Below are positions 52,172-60,640 of a stretch of 64,000 bases of DNA, in pieces. How positions within the stretch are numbered: the first letter of the stretch is position 1; each line of letters starts with the position of its first letter. This DNA comes from Microbacterium sp. 10M-3C3 (GTDB lineage: Bacteria > Actinomycetota > Actinomycetes > Actinomycetales > Microbacteriaceae). Made by a program: the position numbers and the translations under genes. The notes below the pieces were generated by a model. That model was not told the DNA's origin. It made no database searches and worked only from the letters and a program-made list of their open reading frames with translations. The stretch is taken from assembly GCF_003931875.1 (NCBI RefSeq), contig NZ_CP034245.1, positions 1,798,001-1,862,000 of the forward strand, given 5' to 3'.

Positions 52172-53262
52172 GAGCGTCCTCGGCGCGGCAGGTGGTCACG
52201 GGGGCCGGCGGCGCGCCCGGCGCGGCGCTCGGCGCGGTTGGCGAACTCGCTGGCCTCGTCGCGCTCGCGGCGCGAGGCGAGGCGCCGCTCGTCGTACTCG
52301 CTGTAGGCGTCGACGATGCGGCCGACGAGGGTGTGCCGCACGACGTCCTCGCTCGTGAGGTACGAGAAGTGGATGTCGTCGACGTGGTCGAGGATGCGGG
52401 TCACCAGACGCAGGCCAGACGAGCCCTGGGGCAGGTCGATCTGCGTGATGTCGCCCGTGACGACCATGCGGGTGCCGAACCCGAGGCGCGTGAGGAACAT
52501 CTTCATCTGCTCGGGCGTGGTGTTCTGCGCCTCGTCGAGCACGACGAACGAGTCGTTCAGCGTACGCCCGCGCATGTAGGCCAGCGGGGCGACCTCGATC
52601 GTGCCCGTGGCCATGAGCTTGGGCACGATCTCGGGGTCCATCATCTCGTTCAGCGCGTCGTAGAGCGGGCGCAGGTAGGGGTCGATCTTGTCGGTGAGCG
52701 TGCCGGGGAGGAATCCGAGGCGCTCCCCCGCCTCGACCGCCGGCCGCGTGAGGATGATGCGGTTGACCTCCTTGCGCTGCAGCGCCTGCACGGCCTTGGC
52801 CATCGCGAGGTAGGTCTTGCCGGTGCCCGCCGGCCCGATGCCGAAGACGATCGTGTTCTCCTCGATCGCGTCGACGTACGCCTTCTGCCCCAGCGTCTTG
52901 GGGCGGATGATCTTTCCGCGCGACGACAGGATCGCCTCGCCGAGCACCTCGGACGGCCGCGGGCCGCCCTCGGAGCGCAGGATCCGGCTCGAGCTGGTCA
53001 CGTCGGAGGGGTCGAGGCCCTGGCCGGAGCGCGTCATCGCGAGCAGCTCGTCCACGAGTGCCCGTGCCCGCGCGACGGCGGCCGCCTCGCCGGAGAGCGT
53101 GATCTCGTTGCCGCGCACGTGCACGTCGACGTCCGGATGCTCCTTTTCCACGACGCGCAGGAGGCGATCCTGCGGGCCGAGGAGCTGGACCATCGCGACG
53201 CCGTCGGCGTAGACGCGGTCGACGGTGGTTCCGGTGCCTTCGGGCTCGCGGTCGTCAGGCAC
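52168..53262 (-). CDS. ybeZ: PhoH-like ATPase
   Basis: From GTG 53262 the protein is 364 residues. The PhoH ATPase core has FGIGPAGTGKTYLAMAKAV (Walker A), LTRPAVEAGERLGFLPG, FVVLDEAQNTTPEQMKMFLTR (Walker B) and GDITQIDLP. An N-terminal KH-like part (RVVEKEHPDVDVHVRGNEITLSGE) suggests RNA binding. It works with YbeY in rRNA processing. The start overlaps the HIT gene by 8 nt, behind a strong caggaggag site. Confidence 0.96.
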   Translation of the reverse strand: MPDDREPEGTGTTVDRVYADGVAMVQLLGPQDRLLRVVEKEHPDVDVHVRGNEITLSGEAAAVARARALVDELLAMTRSGQGLDPSDVTSSSRILRSEGGPRPSEVLGEAILSSRGKIIRPKTLGQKAYVDAIEENTIVFGIGPAGTGKTYLAMAKAVQALQRKEVNRIILTRPAVEAGERLGFLPGTLTDKIDPYLRPLYDALNEMMDPEIVPKLMATGTIEVAPLAYMRGRTLNDSFVVLDEAQNTTPEQMKMFLTRLGFGTRMVVTGDITQIDLPQGSSGLRLVTRILDHVDDIHFSYLTSEDVVRHTLVGRIVDAYSEYDERRLASRRERDEASEFANRAERRAGRAAGPRDHLPRRGRS

Positions 53263-53602
53263 CCGTCGTCTCCTCCTGCAGTCCGCCGGCGAGGACGTGC
53301 GCGTGGACGTGGAACACGGTCTGCCCGGCACCGGCGCCGGTGTTGAAGACCAGACGGAAGTCGCCGTCGGCGTGCTCGCCGGCCAGACGCGCGGCGAGGC
53401 CGACCATCTCCGCGAGGAGCGCGGGGTCGGCGGCGGCGAGCTCCACGACGTCGCGGTACTCGGTCGTCTTCGGGATCACCAGGAGGTGCACGGGCGCCTG
53501 CGGCGCGATGTCGCGGATCGCGAAGACGTGGTCGGTCTCGGCGAGGATCTCCGCGGGCACGTCGCCCACGAGGATGCGCGAGAAGATGGACGCTTCGCTC
53601 AT
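53255..53602 (-). CDS. HIT-family (HinT-like) nucleotide hydrolase
   Basis: This 115-residue protein has the HIT fold: SIFSRILVGDVPAEILAETDHVFAIRDIAPQAPVHLLVIPKTTEY and the histidine triad HVHAHVLAGG. It should bind nucleotides and hydrolyse AMP-lysine-like phosphoramidates. It lies between rsmE and phoH, a common actinobacterial order. Confidence 0.95.
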   Translation of the reverse strand: MSEASIFSRILVGDVPAEILAETDHVFAIRDIAPQAPVHLLVIPKTTEYRDVVELAAADPALLAEMVGLAARLAGEHADGDFRLVFNTGAGAGQTVFHVHAHVLAGGLQEETTGA

Positions 53603-53662
53603 GGCGCCAGTCTATCGACGCCCCGTGTCACCGAGGCCGGAGCGCCCGTCACGCGGCCGCCC

Positions 53663-54391
53663 TCACCAGCGATGCAGGAGCGTGCTCGCGACCGAGAGCG
53701 CGGCCGCACCGGCGGTGGAGGTACGCAGCACCGTCTCGCCCAGGCGCACGGGTTCGGCGCCGGCCCGCGCGAGCCGCTGGATCTCGGCGTCGGAGATGCC
53801 GCCCTCCGGGCCGACGACGAGATGGACGTCGCGACCGTCGTCGAGCGAGATCCGGGACAGCCGCTGCTCGGCGCGCGGGTCGAGAAGCAGCATCCGCCCA
53901 CCCTCGGCGAGGCCGGCGAGGTCGTCGGTGCTCGCCGGCGCCGCCACCTCGGGCACCCACGCGCGATGAGCCTGCTTCGCCGCCTCGCGGACGATCGTGC
54001 GCCAGCGCGCGAGCCCCTTGTCGACCTTGTGGTCCCAGCGCGACACGCTGCGCTCGGCCTGCCACGGCACGACCGCGTCGACGCCGAGCTCGGTGGCGGC
54101 CTGGATCGCGAGCTCGTCCCGATCGCCCTTCGCGAGGGCCTGCACGAGCACGAGCCGCGGCGAGGGGGCGGGCACGTCCCGCCGCGCCGTGATCCGGACG
54201 CCGACGCGCTTGGCGTCGACGTCGGCGACCTCGCCGTCCAGCCACACGCCGCTGCCGTCGCCGACCGTCACCGCCTCGCCCGAACGCAGGCGCCGGACCT
54301 GCGCCGCGTGATGCGCCTCGGCGCCGGTCAGCACGATCTCGTCGCCGGGCGCCGCATCCGTCGCATCGGCGCTCAGGAAGTGCAGCGCCAC
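53663..54391 (-). CDS. rsmE: 16S rRNA (uracil-1498-N3)-methyltransferase
   Basis: This 242-residue SPOUT enzyme has an N-terminal PUA-like part (ADATDAAPGDEIVLTGAEAHHAAQVRRLRSGEAVTVGDGSG). The knotted SAM site is HLVVGPEGGISDAEIQRLARAGAEPVRLGETVLRTSTA. GTG 54391 starts 2 nt after the dnaJ stop. A longer frame upstream is the dnaJ shadow. Confidence 0.95.
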   Translation of the reverse strand: MALHFLSADATDAAPGDEIVLTGAEAHHAAQVRRLRSGEAVTVGDGSGVWLDGEVADVDAKRVGVRITARRDVPAPSPRLVLVQALAKGDRDELAIQAATELGVDAVVPWQAERSVSRWDHKVDKGLARWRTIVREAAKQAHRAWVPEVAAPASTDDLAGLAEGGRMLLLDPRAEQRLSRISLDDGRDVHLVVGPEGGISDAEIQRLARAGAEPVRLGETVLRTSTAGAAALSVASTLLHRW

Positions 54392-54393
54392 GG

Positions 54394-55518
54394 CTACGCG
54401 TTCCGGAAGCGGTCGCGCAGCTTCGCGAACAGCCCCTGGTGGAACTGGGCGAGCTGCGGCGCGGGTGCCTTCGTGCGCTTGGCGAACTCCTCGATGAGGG
54501 CGCGCTCCTTGTGATCGAGGCGCGTGGGGGTGACCACGTGCACGCCGACGCGGAGGTCGCCGCGCTGCGAGCCGCGCAGTGGCGTGATGCCGCGCCCCTT
54601 GATCGTCAGGACGTCGCCGGACTGCACGCCGGGCCGCACCTCGAGCTCGACGCCGCCGTCGAGCGCCTGGATGGTGGCCGACGTGCCGAGGATCGCGTCG
54701 GGCATCGACACCTCGAGCGTCGCGAGCAGGTCGTCGCCGTCGCGGCTGAAGATCTCGTGCGGCGCGACGGTGATCTCCAGGTACAGGTCTCCGTTCGGTC
54801 CGCCGGCGGGGCCGACCTCGCCGGAGCCGGGGAGCTGCAGGCGCAGCCCCGTCTCGACGCCGGCCGGGATGTCCACCGACACGGTGCGGCGCGCGCGCAC
54901 GCGCCCCTGCCCCTGGCACGTCGCACAGGGGTACGGGATCGTCGTGCCGTGGCCCTGGCACGTCGCGCACGGCTGCGTCGTGACGACGTTGCCGAGGAGG
55001 CTCCGGACGGTGCGCTGGATGTTGCCGGTGCCGTGGCAGATGTCGCACGTGACCTCGGACGTGCCCGGCTGGCAGCACGACCCCTGGCACGTCTCGCACA
55101 GCACGGCCGTGTCGACCTCGAGGTCGCGGTGCGTGCCGAAGACGACGTCGCCCAGTTCGAGGTCGACGCGCACGAGGGCGTCCTGGCCCCGCTCCCGCCG
55201 CGACCGCGGACGACCGCCGCGCGGGCCGCCCGCACCGCCGCCGAAGAAGGTCTCGAAGATGTCGCTGAAGCCGCCGAACCCGGCAGCCCCGCCCGCGCCG
55301 CCGAACGGGCTCTGGTCGCCGCCCATGTCGTAGCGACGACGCTGGTCGGGGTCGCTGAGCACGTCGTACGCGTGGGTGACGAGCTTGAACCGCTCCGCCG
55401 CATCCGCGCCCGGATTGACGTCGGGGTGCAGCTCGCGCGCGAGCCGTCGGTAGGCCCGCTTGATGTCGTCGGCCGAGGCGTCGCGCGCGACGCCCAAGAC
55501 CTCGTAGTGATCAGCCAC
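54394..55518 (-). CDS. dnaJ: Chaperone DnaJ (DnaJ2 type)
   Basis: This 374-residue J-protein has a J-domain with HPD ([28 protein letters not shown]), a Gly-rich region ([23 protein letters not shown]), four zinc repeats ([32 protein letters not shown]) and C-terminal substrate domains. The first zinc repeat ends in Cys, not Gly, as in other DnaJ2 proteins. It stimulates DnaK. It follows hrcA by 51 nt and should share its CIRCE control. Confidence 0.96.
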   Translation of the reverse strand: MADHYEVLGVARDASADDIKRAYRRLARELHPDVNPGADAAERFKLVTHAYDVLSDPDQRRRYDMGGDQSPFGGAGGAAGFGGFSDIFETFFGGGAGGPRGGRPRSRRERGQDALVRVDLELGDVVFGTHRDLEVDTAVLCETCQGSCCQPGTSEVTCDICHGTGNIQRTVRSLLGNVVTTQPCATCQGHGTTIPYPCATCQGQGRVRARRTVSVDIPAGVETGLRLQLPGSGEVGPAGGPNGDLYLEITVAPHEIFSRDGDDLLATLEVSMPDAILGTSATIQALDGGVELEVRPGVQSGDVLTIKGRGITPLRGSQRGDLRVGVHVVTPTRLDHKERALIEEFAKRTKAPAPQLAQFHQGLFAKLRDRFRNA

Positions 55519-55569
55519 TGATCGCCTTCCTGCCCGCCGCAGCGGGATCGTCCTGATGCCGGCGGCGCC

Positions 55570-56610
55570 TCACCGGGCGCTCTCGTCGTCTTCCAGCAGC
55601 CGGGTCAGATAGTGCGCGACGGCGCGGACCGCCGCGAGATTGGTGGGGTAGTCCATGCGCGTGGGGCCGAGCAGCCCGATGCGCGCGCCGCTGGCCGGTG
55701 CGTCGTAGTCGCTCGCGAGCACGGAGGCCTCGGGCAGCCCGAACGGCTCGTTCTCGCGGCCGATCGAGACCGACAGGCCCTGCGCGTCGGCGACCATCTC
55801 GCTCATCAGCTTCAGCAGCGTCACCTGCTCCTCGATCGCCTCCAGGAGCGGGTAGATGCTGCCGCGGAAGTCGGCCTCGCGCCGGGCGAGCGTCGCCGCC
55901 CCGGCCATGACGAGCCGGTCCTGACGGAACTCCTCGAGCTCCTCGGCGAGCACGCGCAGGATGGGATCGGCGAGGGCGTCGAGTCCGCCGGCGGGCGCGG
56001 GGGCGTTCGCGAGGAGGGCGCCGAGCCGCTCGGCGGCGCCGCGGACCGAGTGTCCGACCACGAGCGCGCCGACGCGCGCGCGCAGCTGCACGAGCTCGTC
56101 GTCGCCCGGCTCCTCGCGCGCGAACGCGATGCGCTGCGTGACACGGCCGGTGTCGGTCACGACCACGACGAGCATGCGCCCGCCGCCGAGGCTCACGAGC
56201 TCGACGTGGGTGACGTGAGCGGCCGCGAACGACGGGTACTGCACCATCGCGACCTGACCCGTCAGTCGCGTGAGCGCCCGCACCGTGCGGCCGAGGAGGT
56301 CGTCGAGGTCGCCCGAGTCGTCGAGGAAGGACGCGATGGCCGCGCGCTGCGCACTGGAGAGCGGACGGAGCTCTGCGAGGTGATCGACGAAGACGCGGTA
56401 GCCCTTGTCGGTCGGGACGCGCCCCGACGACGTGTGGGGCGCCGCGATCAGCTCCTCGTCCTCGAGCTGCGCCATGTCGTTGCGGATGGTCGCCGCCGAC
56501 ACCCCGAAGGCGTGTCGCTCGACGATCGCCTTGCTGCCGACCGGCTCACGCGTGTCGACGTAGTCCTGCACGATCGCGCGCAGCACCTGGAGTCCGCGTT
56601 CCGTGACCAT
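55570..56610 (-). CDS. hrcA: Heat-inducible repressor HrcA
   Basis: From ATG 56610 the protein is 346 residues; an ATG at 56640 lies inside CIRCE and is rejected. The winged HTH is MVTERGLQVLRAIVQDYVDTREPVGSKAIVERHAFGVSAATIRNDMAQLEDEELI. The inserted dimerisation domain and GAF-like C-terminus follow, ending ...RIGLLGPTRMDYPTNLAAVRAVAHYLTRLLEDD. It represses its own operon through CIRCE. Confidence 0.97.
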   Translation of the reverse strand: MVTERGLQVLRAIVQDYVDTREPVGSKAIVERHAFGVSAATIRNDMAQLEDEELIAAPHTSSGRVPTDKGYRVFVDHLAELRPLSSAQRAAIASFLDDSGDLDDLLGRTVRALTRLTGQVAMVQYPSFAAAHVTHVELVSLGGGRMLVVVVTDTGRVTQRIAFAREEPGDDELVQLRARVGALVVGHSVRGAAERLGALLANAPAPAGGLDALADPILRVLAEELEEFRQDRLVMAGAATLARREADFRGSIYPLLEAIEEQVTLLKLMSEMVADAQGLSVSIGRENEPFGLPEASVLASDYDAPASGARIGLLGPTRMDYPTNLAAVRAVAHYLTRLLEDDESAR

Positions 56611-56629
56611 GGCACCCCTCCCGCAATCG

Positions 56630-56656
56630 CTGGCACTCACTCCATCCGAGTGCCAA
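56630..56656 (-). promoter_or_regulatory. CIRCE operator
   Basis: On the minus strand TTGGCACTC, nine bases, then GAGTGCCAG matches the CIRCE consensus TTAGCACTC-N9-GAGTGCTAA with two changes. It lies 20 nt before the hrcA start, so HrcA represses hrcA-dnaJ and probably the genes behind. Confidence 0.95.
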
Positions 56657-56692
56657 TTCTAGCGGACGGGCGGTGTGCGGCGCCGGACCGGC

Positions 56693-57910
56693 TCACCGCG
56701 TGAGGGCGCGCACGACGGCATCCGCCAGCAGCCGCCCGCGGCGCGTGAGGACGACGCGGCCACGGACGGCGTCGCGCCCCTCGACGAGCCCGTCGGCGAC
56801 GAGCCCCGCCACCGCCTGCCGGCCCTCGCCGAGCAGATCGGCGACCGCGATGCCCTCGCGGATGCGGCTGCCCAGGAGCACGCTCTCCAGACGCCGCGCC
56901 TCATCGTCGGGGCGCTCGCGGCCGGCGGCGGGCGACGACCCCGCGCCCAGCCGGGCCGCGTACGCCGCGGGATGACGCACGTTCCACCAGCGCAGCCCGG
57001 CGACGTGGCTGTGCGCGCCGGGCCCGTAGCCCCACCAGTCCGCGCCGCGCCAGTAGGCGAGGTTGTGCCGCGAGCGGTGCTTCGGACCGCGCGCCCAGTT
57101 CGACACCTCGTACCACTCCAGGCCGGCGGCCGAGAGCAGGTCGTCGGCGAGCTCGTACATGTCGGCTTCGAGGTCGTCGTCGGGCTCGGCGAGCTCACCG
57201 CGGCGGATCTGCCGCGCGAGCTTCGTTCCGTCCTCGACGATGAGCGCGTAGGCCGACAGGTGATCGGGTTCGAGCGCGATCGCCTCCTCGAGCGACGCAC
57301 GCCAGTCGGCGAGCGACTCCCCCGGCGTGCCGTAGATGAGGTCGACGCTCACGTCGAGCCCTGCCGCCCGCGCCGCGGCCACCGCCGTGCGCACGTTGTC
57401 GGGGTCGTGGGTGCGGTCGAGCGCGGCGAGGACGTGCGCCTGCGTCGACTGCATGCCGACCGACATCCGCGTGATGCCGGCGGCGGCGAGCTCGTCGGCG
57501 ACGCGGGGCGTGACCGTGTCGGGATTGGCCTCGACGGTGATCTCGGCGCCGTCGAGGAGTCCGAACGCACGGCGGACGCCGTCGAGCATGCGCGCGAGGT
57601 CGCCCGGTGGCAGCAGTGTCGGCGTGCCGCCGCCGAAGAACACCGTCGACGCCGGTCGGAGGCCGCCGGCGGCGGCGAGCACGCCGGCGGACAGGTCGAT
57701 CTCCCGCAGCAGCGTGTCGGCGTACTGGTCCTGCCGTGCACCCCGCAGCTCCGACGCGGTGTAGGTGTTGAAGTCGCAGTAGCCGCACCGCACGCGGCAG
57801 AAGGGCACGTGCAGGTAGACGCCGAAATCGGCGGACGGATCGATGCGGAGGTCGGCGGGCAGGAGCCCGTCGTCGGGGGCCGGGTCGCCGAGCGGGAGCG
57901 CGGCGCCCAT
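56693..57910 (-). CDS. hemW: Radical SAM heme chaperone HemW
   Basis: This 405-residue protein has the CxxxCxxC cluster site (Cys38, Cys42, Cys45: VPFCRVRCGYCDF), FFGGGTPTLLPP (the GGGTP motif), EANPDT, and the C-terminal HemN domain (ESVLLGSRIREGIAVADLLGEG). The spacing and the absence of the coproporphyrinogen-oxidase features mark HemW, which moves heme to respiratory enzymes. Its ATG overlaps the DUF1990 stop (TGATG). Confidence 0.93.
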   Translation of the reverse strand: MGAALPLGDPAPDDGLLPADLRIDPSADFGVYLHVPFCRVRCGYCDFNTYTASELRGARQDQYADTLLREIDLSAGVLAAAGGLRPASTVFFGGGTPTLLPPGDLARMLDGVRRAFGLLDGAEITVEANPDTVTPRVADELAAAGITRMSVGMQSTQAHVLAALDRTHDPDNVRTAVAAARAAGLDVSVDLIYGTPGESLADWRASLEEAIALEPDHLSAYALIVEDGTKLARQIRRGELAEPDDDLEADMYELADDLLSAAGLEWYEVSNWARGPKHRSRHNLAYWRGADWWGYGPGAHSHVAGLRWWNVRHPAAYAARLGAGSSPAAGRERPDDEARRLESVLLGSRIREGIAVADLLGEGRQAVAGLVADGLVEGRDAVRGRVVLTRRGRLLADAVVRALTR

Positions 57911-58560
57911 CAGCGCCGCGTCGCGTACAGCGGCGAGATCGCCTGCAGGTACCGCTGGAACAGCTCTCGGCGCCGGCGGCGCACGAGGCCGCGGAACATG
58001 CGGTACAGCACGGCCACCGGGCGGTCGAAGGCGCGCACGGTGAACCACACCTCGTCGTTCTCGCGCCACTCCAGCACGAAGAGCTCTTCGCCGCTGACCA
58101 CCGAGTCCGACACCGTGCCGAGCGTGTAGCCGGTGCGACGGGGCTCCTCGATCACCGAGATGACGCGCAGCTCGCCGTCGGCGCGGAGCCCGCCGACGCG
58201 GCCGCGCACGCGCACGGTCGTCCCGGGCGCGACGAACGGCGTGCCGTCGGCGTCGAAGCGCTGGTCGGATTCGAGCCGGCTGGGGGCGATCGGGGTGCCG
58301 TCGGCGTCGAAGCCGACGCCCGAGTACATCGGCCCGGGCGCGGGGCGCACGTCGCTGATCGCGAGCCCGCCCTCGCGCTGCGCGGCCCAGGCCAGCAGCG
58401 ACTGCGAGGCGGTCGTGAACCGTTCCTCCCCCGACCCGATCCGCCAGCTCTCCTCGGCCGGCAGCGAGCGCTCCGGCGGGTACTGCATCAGGTCGGGAGC
58501 CTGCGTGCCGCCGACGGCGGCGTAGTCGACCGTCTCGTCTCGAAAGGTCCCGCGGCGCAT
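57910..58560 (-). CDS. DUF1990 protein with an internal duplicated segment
   Basis: This 216-residue protein starts MRRGTFRDETVDYAAVGGTQAPDLM and continues with DUF1990-like strands (TTVRVRGRVGGLRADGELRVISVIEEPRRTGYTLGTVSDSVVSGEELFVLEWRENDEVWFTVRAFDRP). The word FDADGTP occurs twice within 20 residues (GFDADGTPIAPS and RFDADGTPFVAP), pointing to a small local duplication. The function is unknown. It is cotranslated with hemW. Confidence 0.85.
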   Translation of the reverse strand: MRRGTFRDETVDYAAVGGTQAPDLMQYPPERSLPAEESWRIGSGEERFTTASQSLLAWAAQREGGLAISDVRPAPGPMYSGVGFDADGTPIAPSRLESDQRFDADGTPFVAPGTTVRVRGRVGGLRADGELRVISVIEEPRRTGYTLGTVSDSVVSGEELFVLEWRENDEVWFTVRAFDRPVAVLYRMFRGLVRRRRRELFQRYLQAISPLYATRR

Positions 58561-58590
58561 GACCTCCAGCCTACGTCGCCTCTTCCGGGT

Positions 58591-60450
58591 TTACTTCTTC
58601 GTCTCGACGTCGCCGGAGAGGGCCGCGATGAACGCCTCCTGAGGGACCTCGACGCGCCCGACCATCTTCATGCGCTTCTTGCCCTCCTTCTGCTTCTCCA
58701 GCAGCTTGCGCTTGCGCGTGATGTCGCCGCCGTAGCACTTCGCGAGCACGTCCTTGCGGATGGCGCGGATGTTCTCACGCGCGATGATCCGCGCGCCGAT
58801 GGCGGCCTGGATCGGCACCTCGAACTGCTGGCGCGGGATGAGCTTGCGCAAGCGCTCGGTCATCATCGTCCCGTACGCGTAGGCCTTCTCGCGGTGGACG
58901 ATCGAGCTGAACGCGTCGACCTTCTCGCCCTGCAGCAGGATGTCGACCTTCACGAGGTCGGCCGTCTGCGATCCCGCGGGCTCGTAGTCGAGGCTCGCGT
59001 AGCCCTGGGTCTTGGACTTCAGCTGGTCGAAGAAGTCGAACACGATCTCGCCGAGCGGCATGTTGTACCGCAGCTCGACGCGGTCCTCGCTGAGGTAGTC
59101 CATGCCGAGGAGCGTGCCGCGGCGCGACTGGCACAGCTCCATGACCGTGCCGACGTAGTCCTTCGGCAGCAGGATGCCGACCTTTACGACCGGCTCGGCG
59201 ACCTCCGCGACACGGCCGTCGGGGTATTCGCTCGGGTTCGTGACGGTCACGGTCTCGCCGGTGTCGGTGGTCACCTCGTAGGTGACCGAGGGCGCGGTCG
59301 TGATGAGGTCGAGCCCGAACTCCCGCGAGAGCCGCTCCGTGATGATCTCCAGATGCAGCAGACCGAGGAAGCCCGCACGGAAGCCGAAGCCGAGCGCGAC
59401 CGAGGTCTCGGGCTCGTACTGGAGCGACGCATCCGAGAGCTTGAGCTTGTCCAGCGCCTCGCGCAGCTCCGCGTAGTCGCTGCCGTCGATCGGGTAGATG
59501 CCCGAGAACACCATCGGCTTGGGGTCGGTGTACCCGGCGAGCGCCTCGGCGGCGGGTTTGCGCGCGTTCGTGATCGTGTCGCCGACCTTCGACTGGCGCA
59601 CGTCCTTGACGCCCGTGATGAGGTAGCCGACCTCGCCGACGCCGAGCCCGTGCGTGGGCACCGGCTCGGGGCTGGAGACCCCGATCTCGAGCAGATCGTG
59701 CGTGGCCTTCGTCGACATCATCTGGATGCGCTCGCGCGGCTGCAGCTGCCCGTCGACCATCCGGACGTACGTCACGACCCCGCGGTAGGCGTCGTACACG
59801 GAGTCGAAGATCATCGCGCGAGCCGGCGCATCCGCGTCGCCGACGGGCGCGGGGATCTCGCCGACGATGCGGTCGAGGAGCTCCTCGACGCCCTGCCCGG
59901 TCTTGCCGCTCACGCGCAGCACGTCCTCCGGGCGCCCGCCGATGAGCCCCGCGAGCTCGGCCGCGTACTTCTCCGGGTCGGCCGCGGGCAGGTCGATCTT
60001 GTTGAGCACCGGGATGATGTGCAGGTCGTTCTCGAGTGCGAGGTACAGGTTCGCGAGGGTCTGCGCCTCGATGCCCTGTGCGGCGTCGACGAGGAGGATC
60101 GCGCCCTCGCACGCGGCGAGCGACCGGCTCACCTCATATGTGAAGTCGACGTGACCGGGCGTGTCGATCATGTTCAGCGCGAACGTCTGCTCGGATCCCT
60201 GAGCCTGTCGAAGGGCCCACGGCATGCGCACGGCCTGGCTCTTGATCGTGATGCCGCGCTCGCGCTCGATGTCCATGCGGTCGAGGTACTGCGCGCGCAT
60301 GTCGCGGTCGGCGACGACGCCGGTGATCTGCAGCATGCGATCGGCCAGCGTCGACTTGCCGTGGTCGATGTGAGCGATGATGCAGAAGTTGCGGATCAGC
60401 TCGGGCGGGGTCGCACTCGGCTCGAGGGGCTTCAGGGCGCGCGGTGACAT
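58591..60450 (-). CDS. lepA: Elongation factor 4 (LepA)
   Basis: This 619-residue GTPase has [13 protein letters not shown] (P loop), DTPGHVDF (G3), NKID (G4), then domains II and III and the LepA-specific C-terminus ([21 protein letters not shown]). It acts on stalled or back-translocating ribosomes. Residues 80-85 (LRQAQG, between MPWA and SEQTF) are coded by a copy of the dispersed repeat and look like an extra loop beside the usual VRMPW...[10 protein letters not shown] stretch. DUF1990 and hemW lie downstream. Confidence 0.96.
   Translation of the reverse strand: MSPRALKPLEPSATPPELIRNFCIIAHIDHGKSTLADRMLQITGVVADRDMRAQYLDRMDIERERGITIKSQAVRMPWALRQAQGSEQTFALNMIDTPGHVDFTYEVSRSLAACEGAILLVDAAQGIEAQTLANLYLALENDLHIIPVLNKIDLPAADPEKYAAELAGLIGGRPEDVLRVSGKTGQGVEELLDRIVGEIPAPVGDADAPARAMIFDSVYDAYRGVVTYVRMVDGQLQPRERIQMMSTKATHDLLEIGVSSPEPVPTHGLGVGEVGYLITGVKDVRQSKVGDTITNARKPAAEALAGYTDPKPMVFSGIYPIDGSDYAELREALDKLKLSDASLQYEPETSVALGFGFRAGFLGLLHLEIITERLSREFGLDLITTAPSVTYEVTTDTGETVTVTNPSEYPDGRVAEVAEPVVKVGILLPKDYVGTVMELCQSRRGTLLGMDYLSEDRVELRYNMPLGEIVFDFFDQLKSKTQGYASLDYEPAGSQTADLVKVDILLQGEKVDAFSSIVHREKAYAYGTMMTERLRKLIPRQQFEVPIQAAIGARIIARENIRAIRKDVLAKCYGGDITRKRKLLEKQKEGKKRMKMVGRVEVPQEAFIAALSGDVETKK
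60197..60215 (+). repeat. Dispersed repeat unit inside lepA
   Basis: CCCTGAGCCTGTCGAAGGG is identical to the core of the first copy at 32690-32711. It is read in frame on the lepA strand as LRQAQG and does not break the gene. Confidence 0.9.
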
Positions 60451-60640
60451 GTCCCGTCGATTCTACGGGGGCGCCCGACGACCGGACGGCCGGGGTCGGA
60501 TGCAGCGGACACCTCGTGTTTACACAGGCGATACCCGGAAGTCCGCGCCATGGGTCATGATCGGAGCAGGTCCCCCCGACCTTCGCGCGCCCCGCTGCCG
60601 GGGCGTCATCCGTCGCGCCCACGCACCAGGAGACGACTCT

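Noticed and set aside
55020..55100. Missing Gly in the first DnaJ zinc repeat (CETCQGSC)
   Set aside because: The same form is usual in actinobacterial DnaJ2 proteins, so it is not an anomaly.
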